A stretch of DNA of 64,000 nucleotides from Zonotrichia leucophrys gambelii (taxonomy: Eukaryota > Chordata > Aves > Passeriformes > Passerellidae): positions 7,878,001 through 7,942,000 of the forward strand of contig NC_088178.1 of assembly GCF_028769735.1 (NCBI RefSeq), written 5' to 3'. Under the pieces are notes generated by a model. The model was not told the DNA's origin, ran no database searches, and saw only the letters and a list, made by a program, of their open reading frames with translations. Position 1 is the stretch's first letter. Every line of letters starts with the position of its first letter. A program made the position numbers and the translations under genes. This document shows, piece by piece, positions 51,715 through 61,824 of the stretch.

Positions 51715-54700
51715 TAATGGGTGGTTTTTCATGCAACTTAATGAATGAGGACATTTTCTACTCTGTATCTGCTCATAAGCTGCACTGTCTCTGACCAGAG
51801 TTGAGGGGTAACAATTGGAGGAAACAGCACATTAGTAAAGACATTTCCACAAGCTTTAGAATTGCTATTGACAAACATTTCTAACGCTTTGCAGACACAA
51901 AAGTATTCTTTCACTCTTTTCAAGTGTTAGAAAAAGGAAAACTAAAAGTCCAAATCTTGATTCTTGCTCTTGGGTTAAATGTTTGTAGAGAACTTCCCTG
52001 CTTGGCTAATGCTGTAACATAAATTCTACCTCTTCCCCTTAGCGTTATCCTGCTGCTTTGTAGTGAATGAAACTGTTGAGGTTGATGTTATTGATCTGGC
52101 TCCTCTACAACCAAAATACCTCAGGAGTGTGATTGAGGAAAAACCTCTGCTGTAAAAGCTGAACATTGAATTTTCTTCCAGGGCAAATTTTTGTTTTATT
52201 TTTAAAAGGTATCCAGTGGGAGCAAGTATGGAGCCTGGGAACAGATTAATCTATGGAGAACTCCAACAACAAAGGCTGCCCTTAAAAGTTAGTGGATATA
52301 GTACAGCAATTATATTATATCCACTAACTTTTGCCTGGAATTCTCTTGTCCTCTCCTGACATTTTCATCTAGATTTTGGTTGAGACTTTCTGACTTAGTG
52401 TCTTGTCCTTGTTTAATGCTCCTGTTGTCTGGAGGGGACCTTCAGTGCAAGCCTAGAGTAAGGCTCAAGCCTCAGTTGTGGATGTTTGGTCAGATGCCTT
52501 CAAGAGCCCATGAAAAGCGAGTGGTGTGTAGGTTTTGACCCAAATCCAATGCACAGTTTCTGTCAGTGACTTCACTGCAGAGTCCTGAGCTGGCAGTGAC
52601 TTCCCAGTATCCCCACCTCATTCTGTGTGTCTCAGGGTCCCCTTAGTGGCTCCTTACACTTCCATCCCATGTCCCTTATCTTGTACTCATTCTCTCCTCT
52701 GAGGTATCAAACAGATATCAAACATTTTCCCACCAGTCAGAACCTTAGAAAAATTCTGGCAGGGATGTGCCTGATTGATTCAGCACTTCTCTGCTGTTTT
52801 GAAAATGAAGGAACTATTCTACCTCAGCAATTAATTGTGTAAATAATGAATTTTACCATAGAATAGGTAAATAGGCTTACATTAATATCCCATCATGTTC
52901 CATTACATTCAAGACTGAGAGAAATGATTTGGTGATGTTCTTCTGAAAACAAGCTTTTTTATGGATTTAAGAAACATCAGTTGAAAATCTGGGATGACTG
53001 GCAGGCAACAGCTGGCACTATTAGGAAGAACTCTTTGGTCCTGAATGGACCAGATGCCAGGAAGTGTCTTTGTGTGAGCATAACTCTGTGCCATAAACCT
53101 TTTATCCCAAAAGAGGGTTCTGAGTATCTTTTCCAATCTCATTTACCAAATCACGGAAGAATTCTCTTTAAGCATTCTCTCAGAATTTGGGCCTTTATAT
53201 TGTAGTAAGATGCCAGAGTTGTTTTAAGTCCTTGCATCTTCACAGAAGTGTTTTGCTTTTGCCATGTTACATTAGAGACATTATATTGGTCATTGTCAAA
53301 AACCAAATACAACACTGGTTAAGGATAAAAGCAAGTTATGATTGTTTCAGACAGAAGAATCAGAAGAGGTTAAACATCAGCATTTTAAAATATTTTATTA
53401 GACTAAATTACTGTACTTTAATTGAAGCAGTAATTGTATTTTTAATAAATTAGACATATATCTACATTATTCTGAATTTATTAATTTTAAATATTTGACT
53501 AATTTATTCCAAGTAACCCCAAATGTACTTAAAGGAAAGTACCAAATTTCACATTAAATTCAGTTACCTTAATTAATAATAGTTTTACTTAAGAGTGCAC
53601 AGCAAACATAGGTTACAACACACAAATATCCAACCAGAGATTCTGTGATTGTAGAGATTGTGGGTGAAGCATCAGTAGGGTTAGAGCTGAGGCTACATGT
53701 TTTAGTCTCTATTCCAGACACCTCTTTGTAATCCTCTAAATGTCTTTTTGTGCTTAGCATTTGTGTCACGTTTATTGTGCAATTCAAAACTATTTTTAGA
53801 GGTATTTAATGTTCAGCTGAACTAAGATGCAGATACTCAAGAATGACCAGTGTTTCTTTAAAAAAAAATCTTCTAAAATTAAATTGCAACATTCTTTCTG
53901 TTTTCTGTAGTCCTGACTGAATTGCATTGCCAGTCAAACAACCATTGGAAACTTGTCAGTTTTCTAACAGATCAGGCTGCCCAGGGAAATGGCTGCACAT
54001 ACTTTCCTAAATTTCCTAATACCTTACCTATCCATAGGGCTGTATCTCTTACCCTTTTATGTTTACAGTGCTGTTTTGATATATAATCCATTTTCCTTTT
54101 TATGTCTTATTCTTCTTGAGAAATAAGGTCTCGGAAAAAAGCTCTTCTTTCACCCCAGTGTTTCTCACACCTCAGTCTCACTGGGAGGAGCCCTGGAGGA
54201 GCTGGATTTGTAGCATGTTCCAAGTGATATCCTTTCTGATGGAGGGATCTGTTCAAAACTCAGTGCTTCATTTCAGCCATACTGCTATGAATTCATGCTT
54301 GCAAAAGCATGGATTTCCTGCTGGCTTGCAAGCTGAAATTTTCATATCCTCTCCGGTGCAAACCTAAGGGATGTCATTAAAGCTTTGGCTGAATGATAAG
54401 TTATCTGGCTGCAGAGCTCAAGGCCTGCAGACCACATCCTCAGCCAGGATACAGTGGCATAGCTGTATTTGAAGTCAATGAAGCTGTGACATGTCACATC
54501 AGGTGGAAATCTCTCCTGTGAGATTTAACTGTTATGTCTCTTCCTGCCTTGTTAGTTTCTCTCCTGGAGTGGGAAGCAGTTCCACTGGAAGTGGTAATTT
54601 TATATTCTGAGTAAGATATTACCCAGTGTGAGTTGGGGTATTTTGTTAAAGGAAGTGAGGAAGATAAATATGGCCCAAAGTGCTTCTGTTCCCTTAGCAA

Positions 54701-54753
54701 TTCATCCAATGTAAAGATGTGCTGCAGTAAGGCTGTGTTGGTCAGGCATGTCA
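51715..54753. other. Unique non-coding DNA between two CR1 copies
   Basis: Apart from the hairpin at 52284-52332, no repeat or gene is recognised. AT-rich sequence at 53380-53560 holds nothing interpretable. Confidence 0.5.
52284..52332. repeat. Perfect 17-bp inverted repeat with 15-nt loop
   Basis: AAAAGTTAGTGGATATA (52284-52300) and TATATCCACTAACTTTT (52316-52332) are exact reverse complements with 15 bases between. This is the longest perfect small hairpin I saw in the window. The stem is shorter than the ~22+ pairs of a typical microRNA precursor. It could be a remnant of a small inverted-repeat element or a structured RNA; no target duplication is evident. Confidence 0.9.
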
Positions 54754-55236
54754 CACACAGAATGAACGAGGTTGGAAAAGATCTTTAAGATCATCTAGTC
54801 CAGCCTGTGCCCTAACACCACCTCATCAACTAAACCATGGCACTGAGTGCCATGTCCAGTCTTTTTTTAAACACTGCCAGAGCAGTGACTCCTCCACCTC
54901 CCTGGGCAGACAATTCCAGAGCCCAATCACTCTTTCAGTGAAGGATTGCTTTCTAACATCTAGCATAAACTTCCCCTGGAATAGCTTAAGACTGTGTCCT
55001 CTGGTTCTGTCAGTGGTTACCTGGGAGAAGTGACCAACCCCACCTGACTGCAGGCACCTTTCAGGGAGCTGCAGAGAGTGATAAGGTCACCCCTGAGTCT
55101 CCTTTTCTCCAGGCTGAACAGCCCCTCAGTGGCTCCTCACAGGGTTTGTGTTCCCAGCTCCTCTCCAGCCTTGTTGCCCTCCTCTAGACGTGTTTGAGCA
55201 TCTCAATGTCCTTCCCAAACTGAGGGCCTAAAACTG
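54754..55236 (-). mobile_element. CR1 LINE, 5'-truncated, 3' ~0.48 kb
   Basis: This copy is in the same orientation as 50913-51714 and clearly homologous. It shares CAGTGGTTACCTGGGAGAAG, CTGGGCAGA.GATTCCA-type, and CTCCTTTTCTCCAGGCTG blocks. Its 3' end is near 54754 (GGTTGGAAAAGATC block, short AATGAACGAGG tail region). Minus-strand coding for the last part of ORF2 is broken by stops and indels. It stops about 300 bp short of the extent of the other copy. Confidence 0.92.
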
Positions 55237-56709
55237 GAGAAATGCTTTACAATTCATAATGATTTTCCCAGGTACAGACTGAGATGACAGCTAAGTTTCT
55301 ATCTCTAATCCTTTTCATTAATATTGGCTGTGCAAATTTGACAAGGTTCTTTTTCTTTTCTTTTAATCCATTTAGTTTTGATATCAGTGTCCATGTTAAT
55401 TTGTGTCTAAGAGCAGCAGGTGTGGATGTCCTTGGGAATGGGAGAACTCCAGGTTTTCTGTGATGTTTGGGTGACCCTCCTTTGATTTGCGAAGTTCATC
55501 CTCTGTACTACCTTATAAAAAGTACATTTACATTTTTCTTTTCTCTGTATGATTGTGCACAGGGCTAAACCAATGTAAGAAAGTCCTGCAGCTTTCTCTG
55601 TAGTGCTTCTGGCTCAGGAAATTTGCAGGAGGTGTTTAACTGTGTGATATTTATAGATGTTCAGAGTTTGCCAGCCACCTTACTGCTCTGTATTAGAGCC
55701 AGAGGGAGAAGAAAGTAAGTATGAAGGAAGGGGATACAATAGAAACCAATATGCATTTTTTGAGTCTTCCCATTTGTTTCTAGCAAGATTAAAAACATGG
55801 TTGCACAGCTTTTAGTTCAGTTGCTCTGGCGTCACAGTGAAAGGCAGACATACTTAGTCATACGACAGAAAAAGAGTTTTCAGGGAACTTAGAATTACTG
55901 AAAACATTAAGAGTGCAACTTAGATTTCTATAGGTCAGTGTCAAATCAACACAGTCAACCTCTCTGAAAGCAACATAGATTTTGTTACCACTTCATATAA
56001 TAAAAGCTTGTGTATGTTGCAGAGATGTCTGTTAGTTATATTGGATATAGAAATACATCTGAGTAGAAATTCCTAAATTGGAGAGGAGGACATTGCCTAG
56101 CAGAAAATATAATGAAGTAAAACTTCTCAAACATAACTCCCTGGCTTCTACTGCCTGGACCAAATAAATCTGTGCCCTAGACCAAGGGAGGAGACAACTG
56201 TGCAGACCTGTGATCTTGGTGTATCTGATGCACCACAGTGTCAGTGCAGGGGTAATGCTGCACAAAACATTGCTAATGGGGGATAAAGATAAGCATAGAA
56301 AAATACAGAAAATTATATACTGTGATGTAATTTTTTTTTGTGATTTTACTTTCATGTTTGTATATAAGAAACATATGGTAAAGAAAAAGCAAGACCATTA
56401 TAATTTGTATTTTGATATATTTTAACACACACAAAAATCTAATTATTCAGGGTGCATATAACACTCAGAATAGGGGATAGTAAACCAAGCTAACATACTT
56501 TGAAAATGTACAGTAGTTTGGACACATTGTACCAAAAGGCTTTCTTGACTGTATGATGCTGTTTTGCATATATAAATAAGATTCGAGTCCTGATTGTCTG
56601 GTTTGGCTATCAGGAGAGGGTGTGTATGTGAAATGTAAACTATCCTTTATCACAAACTGTCAGTTTTGATTTTTAAATATACCTAAAGTCATCCAACTTT
56701 GATTGAAGG

Positions 56710-56714
<5 letters not shown>

Positions 56715-56793
<79 letters not shown>
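56715..56793. repeat. (AT)n microsatellite, ~79 bp
   Basis: About forty AT dinucleotides, interrupted once near 56743-56747 by ACAC. The length makes it a likely polymorphic and structure-forming tract. The open frames of alternating Ile/Tyr across it are artefacts. Confidence 0.97.
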
Positions 56794-56797
<4 letters not shown>

Positions 56798-58766
56798 TTT
56801 AGATGCTGCTGCAAGAACAACATATCCTAAGGCTGGCATCATCAGGGCAGTAAAGCGACTTTCACTGACTTGGTTCTGTCTCCAAGCCCTCCACTCATTA
56901 TGACTTTCTGTGATATCAATAGTGATGAAAATGAGCAACTTGACTGTCCAAGAATCAAAATTATACTGCTTTGGCCAGTTCAAGTCTTCTTGAAAGCAGC
57001 ATCAACACTAGTAGTCTGTTAATTATATGATCAAAGAGTCTATGATTAGAAGAGATTAAGTGAGATTAAGGAGGCATGAATAAGAAAGCATCATCAGCAC
57101 ACAGGGGCCATGTGGATATGTGATTAAGTCATTGATACATAGGCAGATTTAATTAGTGCGAGAATATATCAAGTGCCACAGGAGAATCAACAATTTCTGA
57201 GCTTTTCTCTACGTGGAACAAATATATTCTGAGACAAGAAAGAGCAGGTGCTCTAGTCTGTACTCGGAGTACATTTTTTTGCCTGTGGTATTGACTCTGT
57301 GAAATTTGTGGAGGTGTATTCTCATTTCTCCCATGACCTTGTAAGGACTACTTTCTAAATAGTATTTCTGATTCTAGAACAATATAGACATTCAAGACCT
57401 TGCATGTAGACTGAATTTGTCATCAGGAAACATACACATCAAAAGAGGTTTAAAAGTAGAGAATGTCTGTGAGCAGAGCCTTTAAGAGGCTAGTTCTTTA
57501 ATTTAGGAAAAGAGTTGCTCTGCTCAGAATGAACCGCTACTGCAGGGCTAGCTGTCAGCTCCTAAGCAGCCCTAGTCCAGTAAATTGTGTTTTGATGAGA
57601 ACCCTCTCTGGGCTCAGTTTCCTTTGTTTCCTGTGCTCTTTACATTGGCATGAATAACCAGCCCCATACCATGTTGCTTTCTCACCTTCCAGTTCTGCCT
57701 CTCACTTTCCTCCACTTCAGGGCACCTTTCCTGCTCTATGTCCTGTATTCTCACGTCTTTTCCTTGGATGATTCTTTGTCTTTTTTCCTCTGCTGCATAA
57801 GATGGCACCCTCTCAAATGCTCCCACAGAGCCAGTTTCCTGTCGCTGTGAAATGTTTGCAGCTCTGTGTAAGAGCTTTGTTTCTCTGGCTAAAGCCATTT
57901 GCTTAGATGGCTCTGAGAAATGCTGTAGGCCAGTAAAGAGTCTGCAGGAGAGGATCTGCTTTCTCTTGGAGACCACAGAAGAGAGGGATCTGGCTGCTTG
58001 GAGCTGCCATCTTGTGCTGTGCTGAGTGGGTAGGCAAGGTAAGGGGAAATTGGCAGCCACAAGGGAGCTGTTCTTGCAGCAGAAGTCTTGCTCACTGAGG
58101 GCTATGCATAATTGGGCTTACACGTACAGAGAGATGAGAAACACAGCAGTGATGTTCTTCCAAAGGAAGTCTGCCAAAAGCTTCTTAGTCAGAATGACTG
58201 TGCGTCATAACCCCAAGAAATGATCCATTTCCTTTTAGCACCTGCAAAGCTAAAGCTTTGAGAATTGTTCAGCTCTTTTTGTCAGCATATGATCCCCAGG
58301 TCTGGAGCTCGTGTTCTGTATTGTGCCTTGCTTAGTACATTTTTCCACACTGAAACCTGTTCATGTTAAATGTGGTTCTGTGACAGGAGATGTGCTTCAC
58401 TGCTAACAGATATTTTGGACTGGATTAACGCTAGAAGTGACAAAACTGATTTCTATAATTGATTAACTGGATGGTAATCATGAGTTCATTTGATACTGGC
58501 AATTATAAATTTGAACATCTTCAGAATAGACCCTAATACTGTTTGTGAAGTGTTGCTTTGACAGTCAAATTTCTGCTGGCATCTGTTGTGTGTTTTGTCT
58601 CCTCAGCTCTTTAATGTCAAAGCCTGCGAATGGTGCTGCCTATGTGCACTTCTGAACAGCAGCTGAACAGAGCAGAGCTCTTAGCCACCACCTGCTGTTT
58701 TGTTTCAATCCTACTGCTGTTTTCAGCCCTTGTCATTCTCAGGGCTTTTGATTGTTATTTATGGTA

Positions 58767-58796
58767 GAATAATAATAATAATAATAATAGTAATAC
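58767..58796. repeat. (AAT)n microsatellite
   Basis: Roughly ten AAT units with one G interruption near 58790. Confidence 0.95.
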
Positions 58797-59406
58797 AAAA
58801 GTTGTCATTGATCCGTAGTCATTGATTCATTTTGTGGATGCCAGCAGAACCTCCCCTAAGATGGAGAGGCCTTTCTCCTTTTAAAGGCTGGTAGGGGAAG
58901 GTCAGAAAATCAACCTTCAGCAATAAGAAAAGCTTCTAATTTTATAATGAAACAAATAATTTAAGGAAATTAACCATCTATAGTGTTTAAATCCTGAACA
59001 ATTTTGTTCCATTTTTGCATAGAAGGATGTACAGAGTCAGGACTTGTGCCCACACCTTTAATCTGTTTTCTCAGTGAACTTAAAATCAGATGATGGAACA
59101 CTTGTTAACAGTGCATTAGTGCTGGTCCTGGGAGGGCACATGGACATATAAAGAGGATCAATCACATTTTAAAGGTTGTCAATTTGCCCATGTCAATGCA
59201 TCATTTCAGTGCATTTTGCAAGGACAATGAAAAAGGGAGAGAGTCCCAGCAGGAAGCAGGTTTATCCCTAGTTCAGCTGACTGTAGCTGGAATACCCACT
59301 GCCCCAGCTCCCCTGCATAGGATAAATTTGCCCATCTCCATTAGGAAAAGTTGGGTGTTTTTCACAGTGCTCATCATTCAGTAATGATGAAAACAGTGTT
59401 TTTGTT

Positions 59407-59412
59407 GTTGAG
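59407..59412. repeat. Target-site duplication GTTGAG, left copy
   Basis: GTTGAG abuts the TGT start of the 5' LTR and is repeated exactly after the 3' LTR at 62552-62557. Six base pairs is the length typical of alpha/betaretrovirus-like (ERVK, class II) integration. Confidence 0.93.
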
Positions 59413-59802
59413 TGTCGGATCTCAAAATCTCAGTCCTGAGATTCTGAGCCTCCGAGACCAGCTTAGGGGTCTCGGGAGTCCTGGAATGTTGCCAGAAGTG
59501 TCTGGTAGCTGGACTTTAACCCTGCACAGGAGACGACAAGGATGAGGGCTTCACAGGGTGATTGGTGAAGGGATTAGTTAATTAGAGAGTGAGAAACAGG
59601 ATTTAAGATTTATGTACAGGGGGGTTTAGAGGAGTAAGATGGAGGAATTGGGGTGTGTCCTGTCCTCCTCCTTCTTCCTCCTCTCCTCCATCTTCTTTGG
59701 CCACGGTGGCACCTTTCTATTGGTTATTACTAAGAGTACACCGAGTTATAACAATAGATGGTATTGGGGAAAAATGATAAATATTGTATACGTAGCAAAG
59801 GG

Positions 59803-59809
59803 TATAAAG
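59803..59809 (+). promoter_or_regulatory. LTR TATA box (TATAAAG)
   Basis: TATAAAG lies about 390 bp into the 5' LTR and about 100 bp before the poly(A) signal, the usual spacing for a retroviral U3 promoter. Transcription would start near 59830-59840. The identical box is at 62332-62338 in the 3' LTR. Confidence 0.75.
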
Positions 59810-59905
59810 ATAGGTGCCTGCCCCGGAGGGGGACGGAGTGTGCCCATGGCTGACTGCTGTGCAGATCTCTGTCTGGCTGAAAGAACATCTTTTAGATAAA
59901 CAATT

Positions 59906-59911
59906 AATAAA
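59906..59911 (+). terminator. LTR poly(A) signal (AATAAA) in 5' LTR
   Basis: AATAAA sits in the presumed R region. The functional copy for the element's own transcript would be the one in the 3' LTR at 62435-62440. Confidence 0.7.
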
Positions 59912-60023
59912 CATAAAACCAGAAAGAAGAACTGAAGCCTCCTCTCGTCTTTCGATACGTGGGGTGCCCCAAGGTCACCCAAGGCCTCCCAGGCCCCTCA
60001 AACAGCCGAGATAAACCCAGACT

Positions 60024-60041
60024 TGGCGGTCCCTGGCTGGG
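60024..60041 (+). other. Putative primer-binding site
   Basis: TGGCGGTCCCTGGCTGGG starts one or two bases after the 5' LTR and begins with the obligatory TGG that pairs with tRNA CCA. I could not match all 18 bases to a vertebrate tRNA from memory. The part TCCCTGGCTGGG is only loosely like a tRNA-Glu site. Confidence 0.55.
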
Positions 60042-60368
60042 CTCCATCATCACAACCTTTCGGGGGAAGATTAAACCGGACATTTGGCTTCCACTGGGTG
60101 AGCTCTGAGCACCACCACCTTCAAAGCCCTGAAGAAAAAAAAAAAAGAGAGAAGAAGAGAAAAAAAGCCAGCAGAGACTGCAAAAAAAAAAACCAGCAGT
60201 CACTGAGAAATCCACCTCTCAGTTTCTGCCGAAGAGAATTCGTAGCAGAACAGCCCGGACTGGAACCAGAAGGCGCCCTGGGTCCACTTCTCGTGATCTG
60301 CTGGACAGATCGAGACGTCCAGACTGCTCTGAACGACAGATTTGGTAAGAAAGCCTGAAAATAAGAAC
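60042..60368 (+). other. Retroviral 5' leader
   Basis: Untranslated leader between primer-binding site and gag ATG, with A-rich runs at 60127-60200. A 111-codon open frame through it (60023-60358) begins inside the primer-binding site region and has no Gag-like content, so I do not call it. The leader of retroviruses normally holds dimerisation and packaging signals; these are not identifiable by eye. Confidence 0.6.
60345..60350 (+). promoter_or_regulatory. Putative major splice donor (TTTG|GTAAGA)
   Basis: A near-consensus 5' splice site occurs 24 bp before the gag-like ATG, where retroviruses commonly place the donor used to make env mRNA. Its natural partner is the acceptor at 61321-61322. 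Confidence 0.6.
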
Positions 60369-60419
60369 ATGGGAGGCACACCTTCCCAGGAACAACGGGA
60401 AATTTTGTCCACTTTATAA
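60369..60419 (+). pseudogene. gag: gag N-terminal remnant, stops after 16 codons
   Basis: The frame opens Met-Gly-Gly-Thr-Pro-Ser, a good N-myristoylation signal of the MGxxxS type found on many retroviral Gag matrix proteins. It reaches TAA at 60417-60419 after 16 residues. Matrix, capsid and nucleocapsid coding do not follow in any plus frame. The start may have been kept because packaging signals extend into early gag. The assignment to gag is by motif and position (just downstream of the splice donor), not by alignment. Confidence 0.55.
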
Positions 60420-60445
60420 GGTGTGACACAAACATACAAAAAATT

Positions 60446-60720
60446 ATTAGCTCTGGCCTTAAAAGGCCAGGAAAGTAGACCCCCGAGACGCACCAGACGT
60501 CCGGGGGGGGGCCCTCAAAAGAGGGGGAGCAATGCAAGACTCCGGAAAAAATTAGCTCTGGCCTTAAAAGGCCAGGAAAGTAGACCCCCGAGACGCACCA
60601 GACGTCCGGGGGGGGGACTCTCTGAAAGAGAGGGGGGGGCAAAGCCCCGGGAAAGAAAAAATTAGCTCTGGCCTTAAGAAGCCAGGGGGAAGGGCTCTCG
60701 AGGAAAGAGGGCAGGAAATA
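60446..60720 (+). repeat. Three-copy leader repeat with hairpins, ~105-110-bp unit
   Basis: ATTAGCTCTGGCCTTAA begins at 60446, 60551 and 60661. Copies 1 and 2 share about 65 bp with almost no change, including GGCCTTAAAAGGCC (a six-pair stem) and a CCAGACGTCCGGGGG segment. Copy 3 is shorter and diverged. After the shared part each unit has its own small CT/AG hairpin (CCCTCAAAAGAGGG, CTCTCTGAAAGAGAG, CTCTCGAGGAAAGAG). Repeated hairpins in this position suggest a packaging, dimerisation or export signal, but that is inference. Confidence 0.85.
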
Positions 60721-61260
60721 ATATTAAAACACCCGGTCCCAAAACCCAGAAACCCCAGAAGACCCCGAAAGCGTCCAAAGGGGGGGAGCAGGGGGGGGAG
60801 AGGGGACCGGGGGAGGCGCTTTTTCGCGGCGGCGGAGCAGGCAGGGAGCGCGGGTGAAGAAAAAACAGAGAAGGCGTGTTCAGATACGGCTTTGCTAAGC
60901 TCAGGGCCGGGGGGTGCAGCGGCCCCGGGGGCCGGCAAGGTAGCAGAAAGGCGCGCGGTTGTGACGCAAAAACCCGGAGCGAGTCGCGGCGGGCGCGGGT
61001 GCAGGCGGGAGCGGCCACACACGCTGACGAAAGGCCACACACACACACAGCGTCGGAGGAGGAGGAGACAGTCAGGGGCAGACCGAGGGGGAAAATTCAG
61101 AGGCGGAATAAAAAGGGAGAGAAAAAAATTACCTCGGGAGAGACACAGAGCAGCTCGGAAAGCACGCATGCGCCGAGCGCGGGCGGGGGCGGGCCAGACC
61201 CCCGGTGACGTCTCAGGCGAGGAGGGGCCCTCTCCAGACTTGGTGCCTTTGGTAAAAACC
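60721..61260 (+). other. GC- and CpG-rich internal block of unknown origin
   Basis: Strikingly CpG-rich sequence with GC boxes (GGGCGGGGGCGGGCC at 61181-61195), a CREB-like TGACGTCT (61206-61213) and a short CA run. It occupies the place of most of gag-pol. Plus-strand frames (60876-61208, 60892-61326) are Arg/Gly/Pro-rich without Gag motifs. A 255-codon minus-strand frame (60564-61331) spans the block but is probably a by-product of GC content. It resembles a host CpG-island fragment captured by the virus, or a highly diverged gag region; I cannot decide. Confidence 0.5.
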
Positions 61261-61299
61261 CTCGGGGTCCTAAGCCTCTCCCCTCCTGGGGAGGCTTGT

Positions 61300-61322
61300 G
61301 TGTTTTCTAACCCTATTGTCAG
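61300..61322 (+). promoter_or_regulatory. Putative env splice acceptor
   Basis: TTTTCTAACCCTATTGTCAG has a branch-like TTCTAAC and an AG at 61321-61322. Joined to the donor at 60345 it would remove the gag start, the leader repeats and the GC-rich block, and place the RNA just upstream of the ATG at 61359. Confidence 0.5.
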
Positions 61323-61358
61323 TTGAATCAAAAACTAGGTAACCCCTGAGTGCACGAC

Positions 61359-61568
61359 ATGCCAGATCGGTTCAGCAGAGCTACAACATCATTTCGTAAC
61401 AAGTCTGCAACTATCCAGCGATTTTCCTCAACAAGATATAAGAAGAAACGAATACTCAGACAAAAGTCGGGACTCAGACTGCAAAGGACAACTCAGAAGA
61501 GAAACAAGAGAAACGAAAGACTCTGGGGGGGGTTTTTTCTCTTTGGGGTCTTGAATATTTCTGTATAA
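61359..61568 (+). pseudogene. env: env leader-like frame, 69 codons
   Basis: This is the first ATG after the putative splice acceptor. The peptide is strongly basic in its middle (for example RYKKKRILRQKSGLRLQR) and ends in a short hydrophobic stretch (WGGFFLFGVL) just before the stop. A basic Arg/Lys-rich region followed by a hydrophobic signal is the layout of the long Env leader in betaretrovirus-like elements (HERV-K Rec, MMTV Rem). It is cut off where the signal peptide would end. It could be a surviving Env leader or a Rec-like RNA-binding peptide. Homology is inferred from layout only. Confidence 0.4.
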
Positions 61569-61615
61569 GAACGAAAGACTGGGAAGTTTTCTCCTTAAAG
61601 TCTTGAATTGCAATA
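61513..61615 (+). repeat. Diverged two-copy tandem repeat, ~52-58-bp unit
   Basis: ACGAAAGACT occurs at 61513 and 61571, and GTCTTGAAT at 61548 and 61600, in the same order, with TTTTCTC-like sequence between. The second copy carries indels. The first copy includes the end of the env leader-like frame. Confidence 0.65.
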
Positions 61616-61684
61616 GGCAATAGAGTAAATTTACCTATTACAGGGGAAACTGACAAAGGATCATGTATTGATCAGCTGGCAGAT

Positions 61685-61824
61685 TTCTTTGACATTTCTC
61701 CCATTTGGAGAAGAATTTTAAGGGTAGGATTTTGACACTTCTCCCATTTGGAGAGGAATTTTAAGGGCAGACTTCTTTGACATTTCTCCTATTTGGAGAA
61801 GAATTTTAAGGGTAGGATTTTATG
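61685..61824 (+). repeat. Three-copy tandem repeat, 43-45-bp unit, within env remnant
   Basis: GACA(T/C)TTCTCC(C/T)ATTTGGAGA starts at 61691, 61734 and 61779. Each unit continues with AATTTTAAGGG. The unit length is not a multiple of three in the first step, so the expansion breaks the env frame. Confidence 0.93.

Larger units (their letters stand above)
55237..59406. other. Unique non-coding DNA with two microsatellites
   Basis: No gene recognised. A 148-codon minus-strand frame at 57614-58060 is the longest in ordinary DNA here, but it has no recognisable domain and a length expected about once by chance in a window this size. Confidence 0.5.
59413..60022 (+). repeat. 5' LTR, 610 bp
   Basis: It begins TGTCGGATCTC and matches 61942-62551 at a constant offset of 2529 bp. 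One substitution (T at 59434, C at 61963) occurs in the first ~529 bp, then about ten substitutions and two or three small indels in the last ~80 bp. It contains a TATA box and AATAAA in correct order. The exact 3' end (60019-60022) is uncertain because this end lacks the ACA seen in the other LTR. Confidence 0.95.

Noticed and set aside
56660..56983. Ile/Tyr repeat protein frames across the (AT)n tract
   Set aside because: These are pure microsatellite translations.
57614..58060. 148-codon minus-strand open frame as a gene
   Set aside because: There is no recognisable domain, signal peptide or splice framework, and about one frame of this length is expected by chance in a window of this size.
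60023..60358. 111-codon plus frame in the retroviral leader as gag
   Set aside because: It starts within the primer-binding site region, has no myristoylation or matrix features, and ends before the better gag start at 60369.
60564..61331. 255-codon minus-strand open frame as a gene
   Set aside because: It is antisense to the retroelement. It spans the leader repeats and the CpG-rich block, is Pro/Ser/Leu-rich with low complexity, and is plausibly open only because of GC content.
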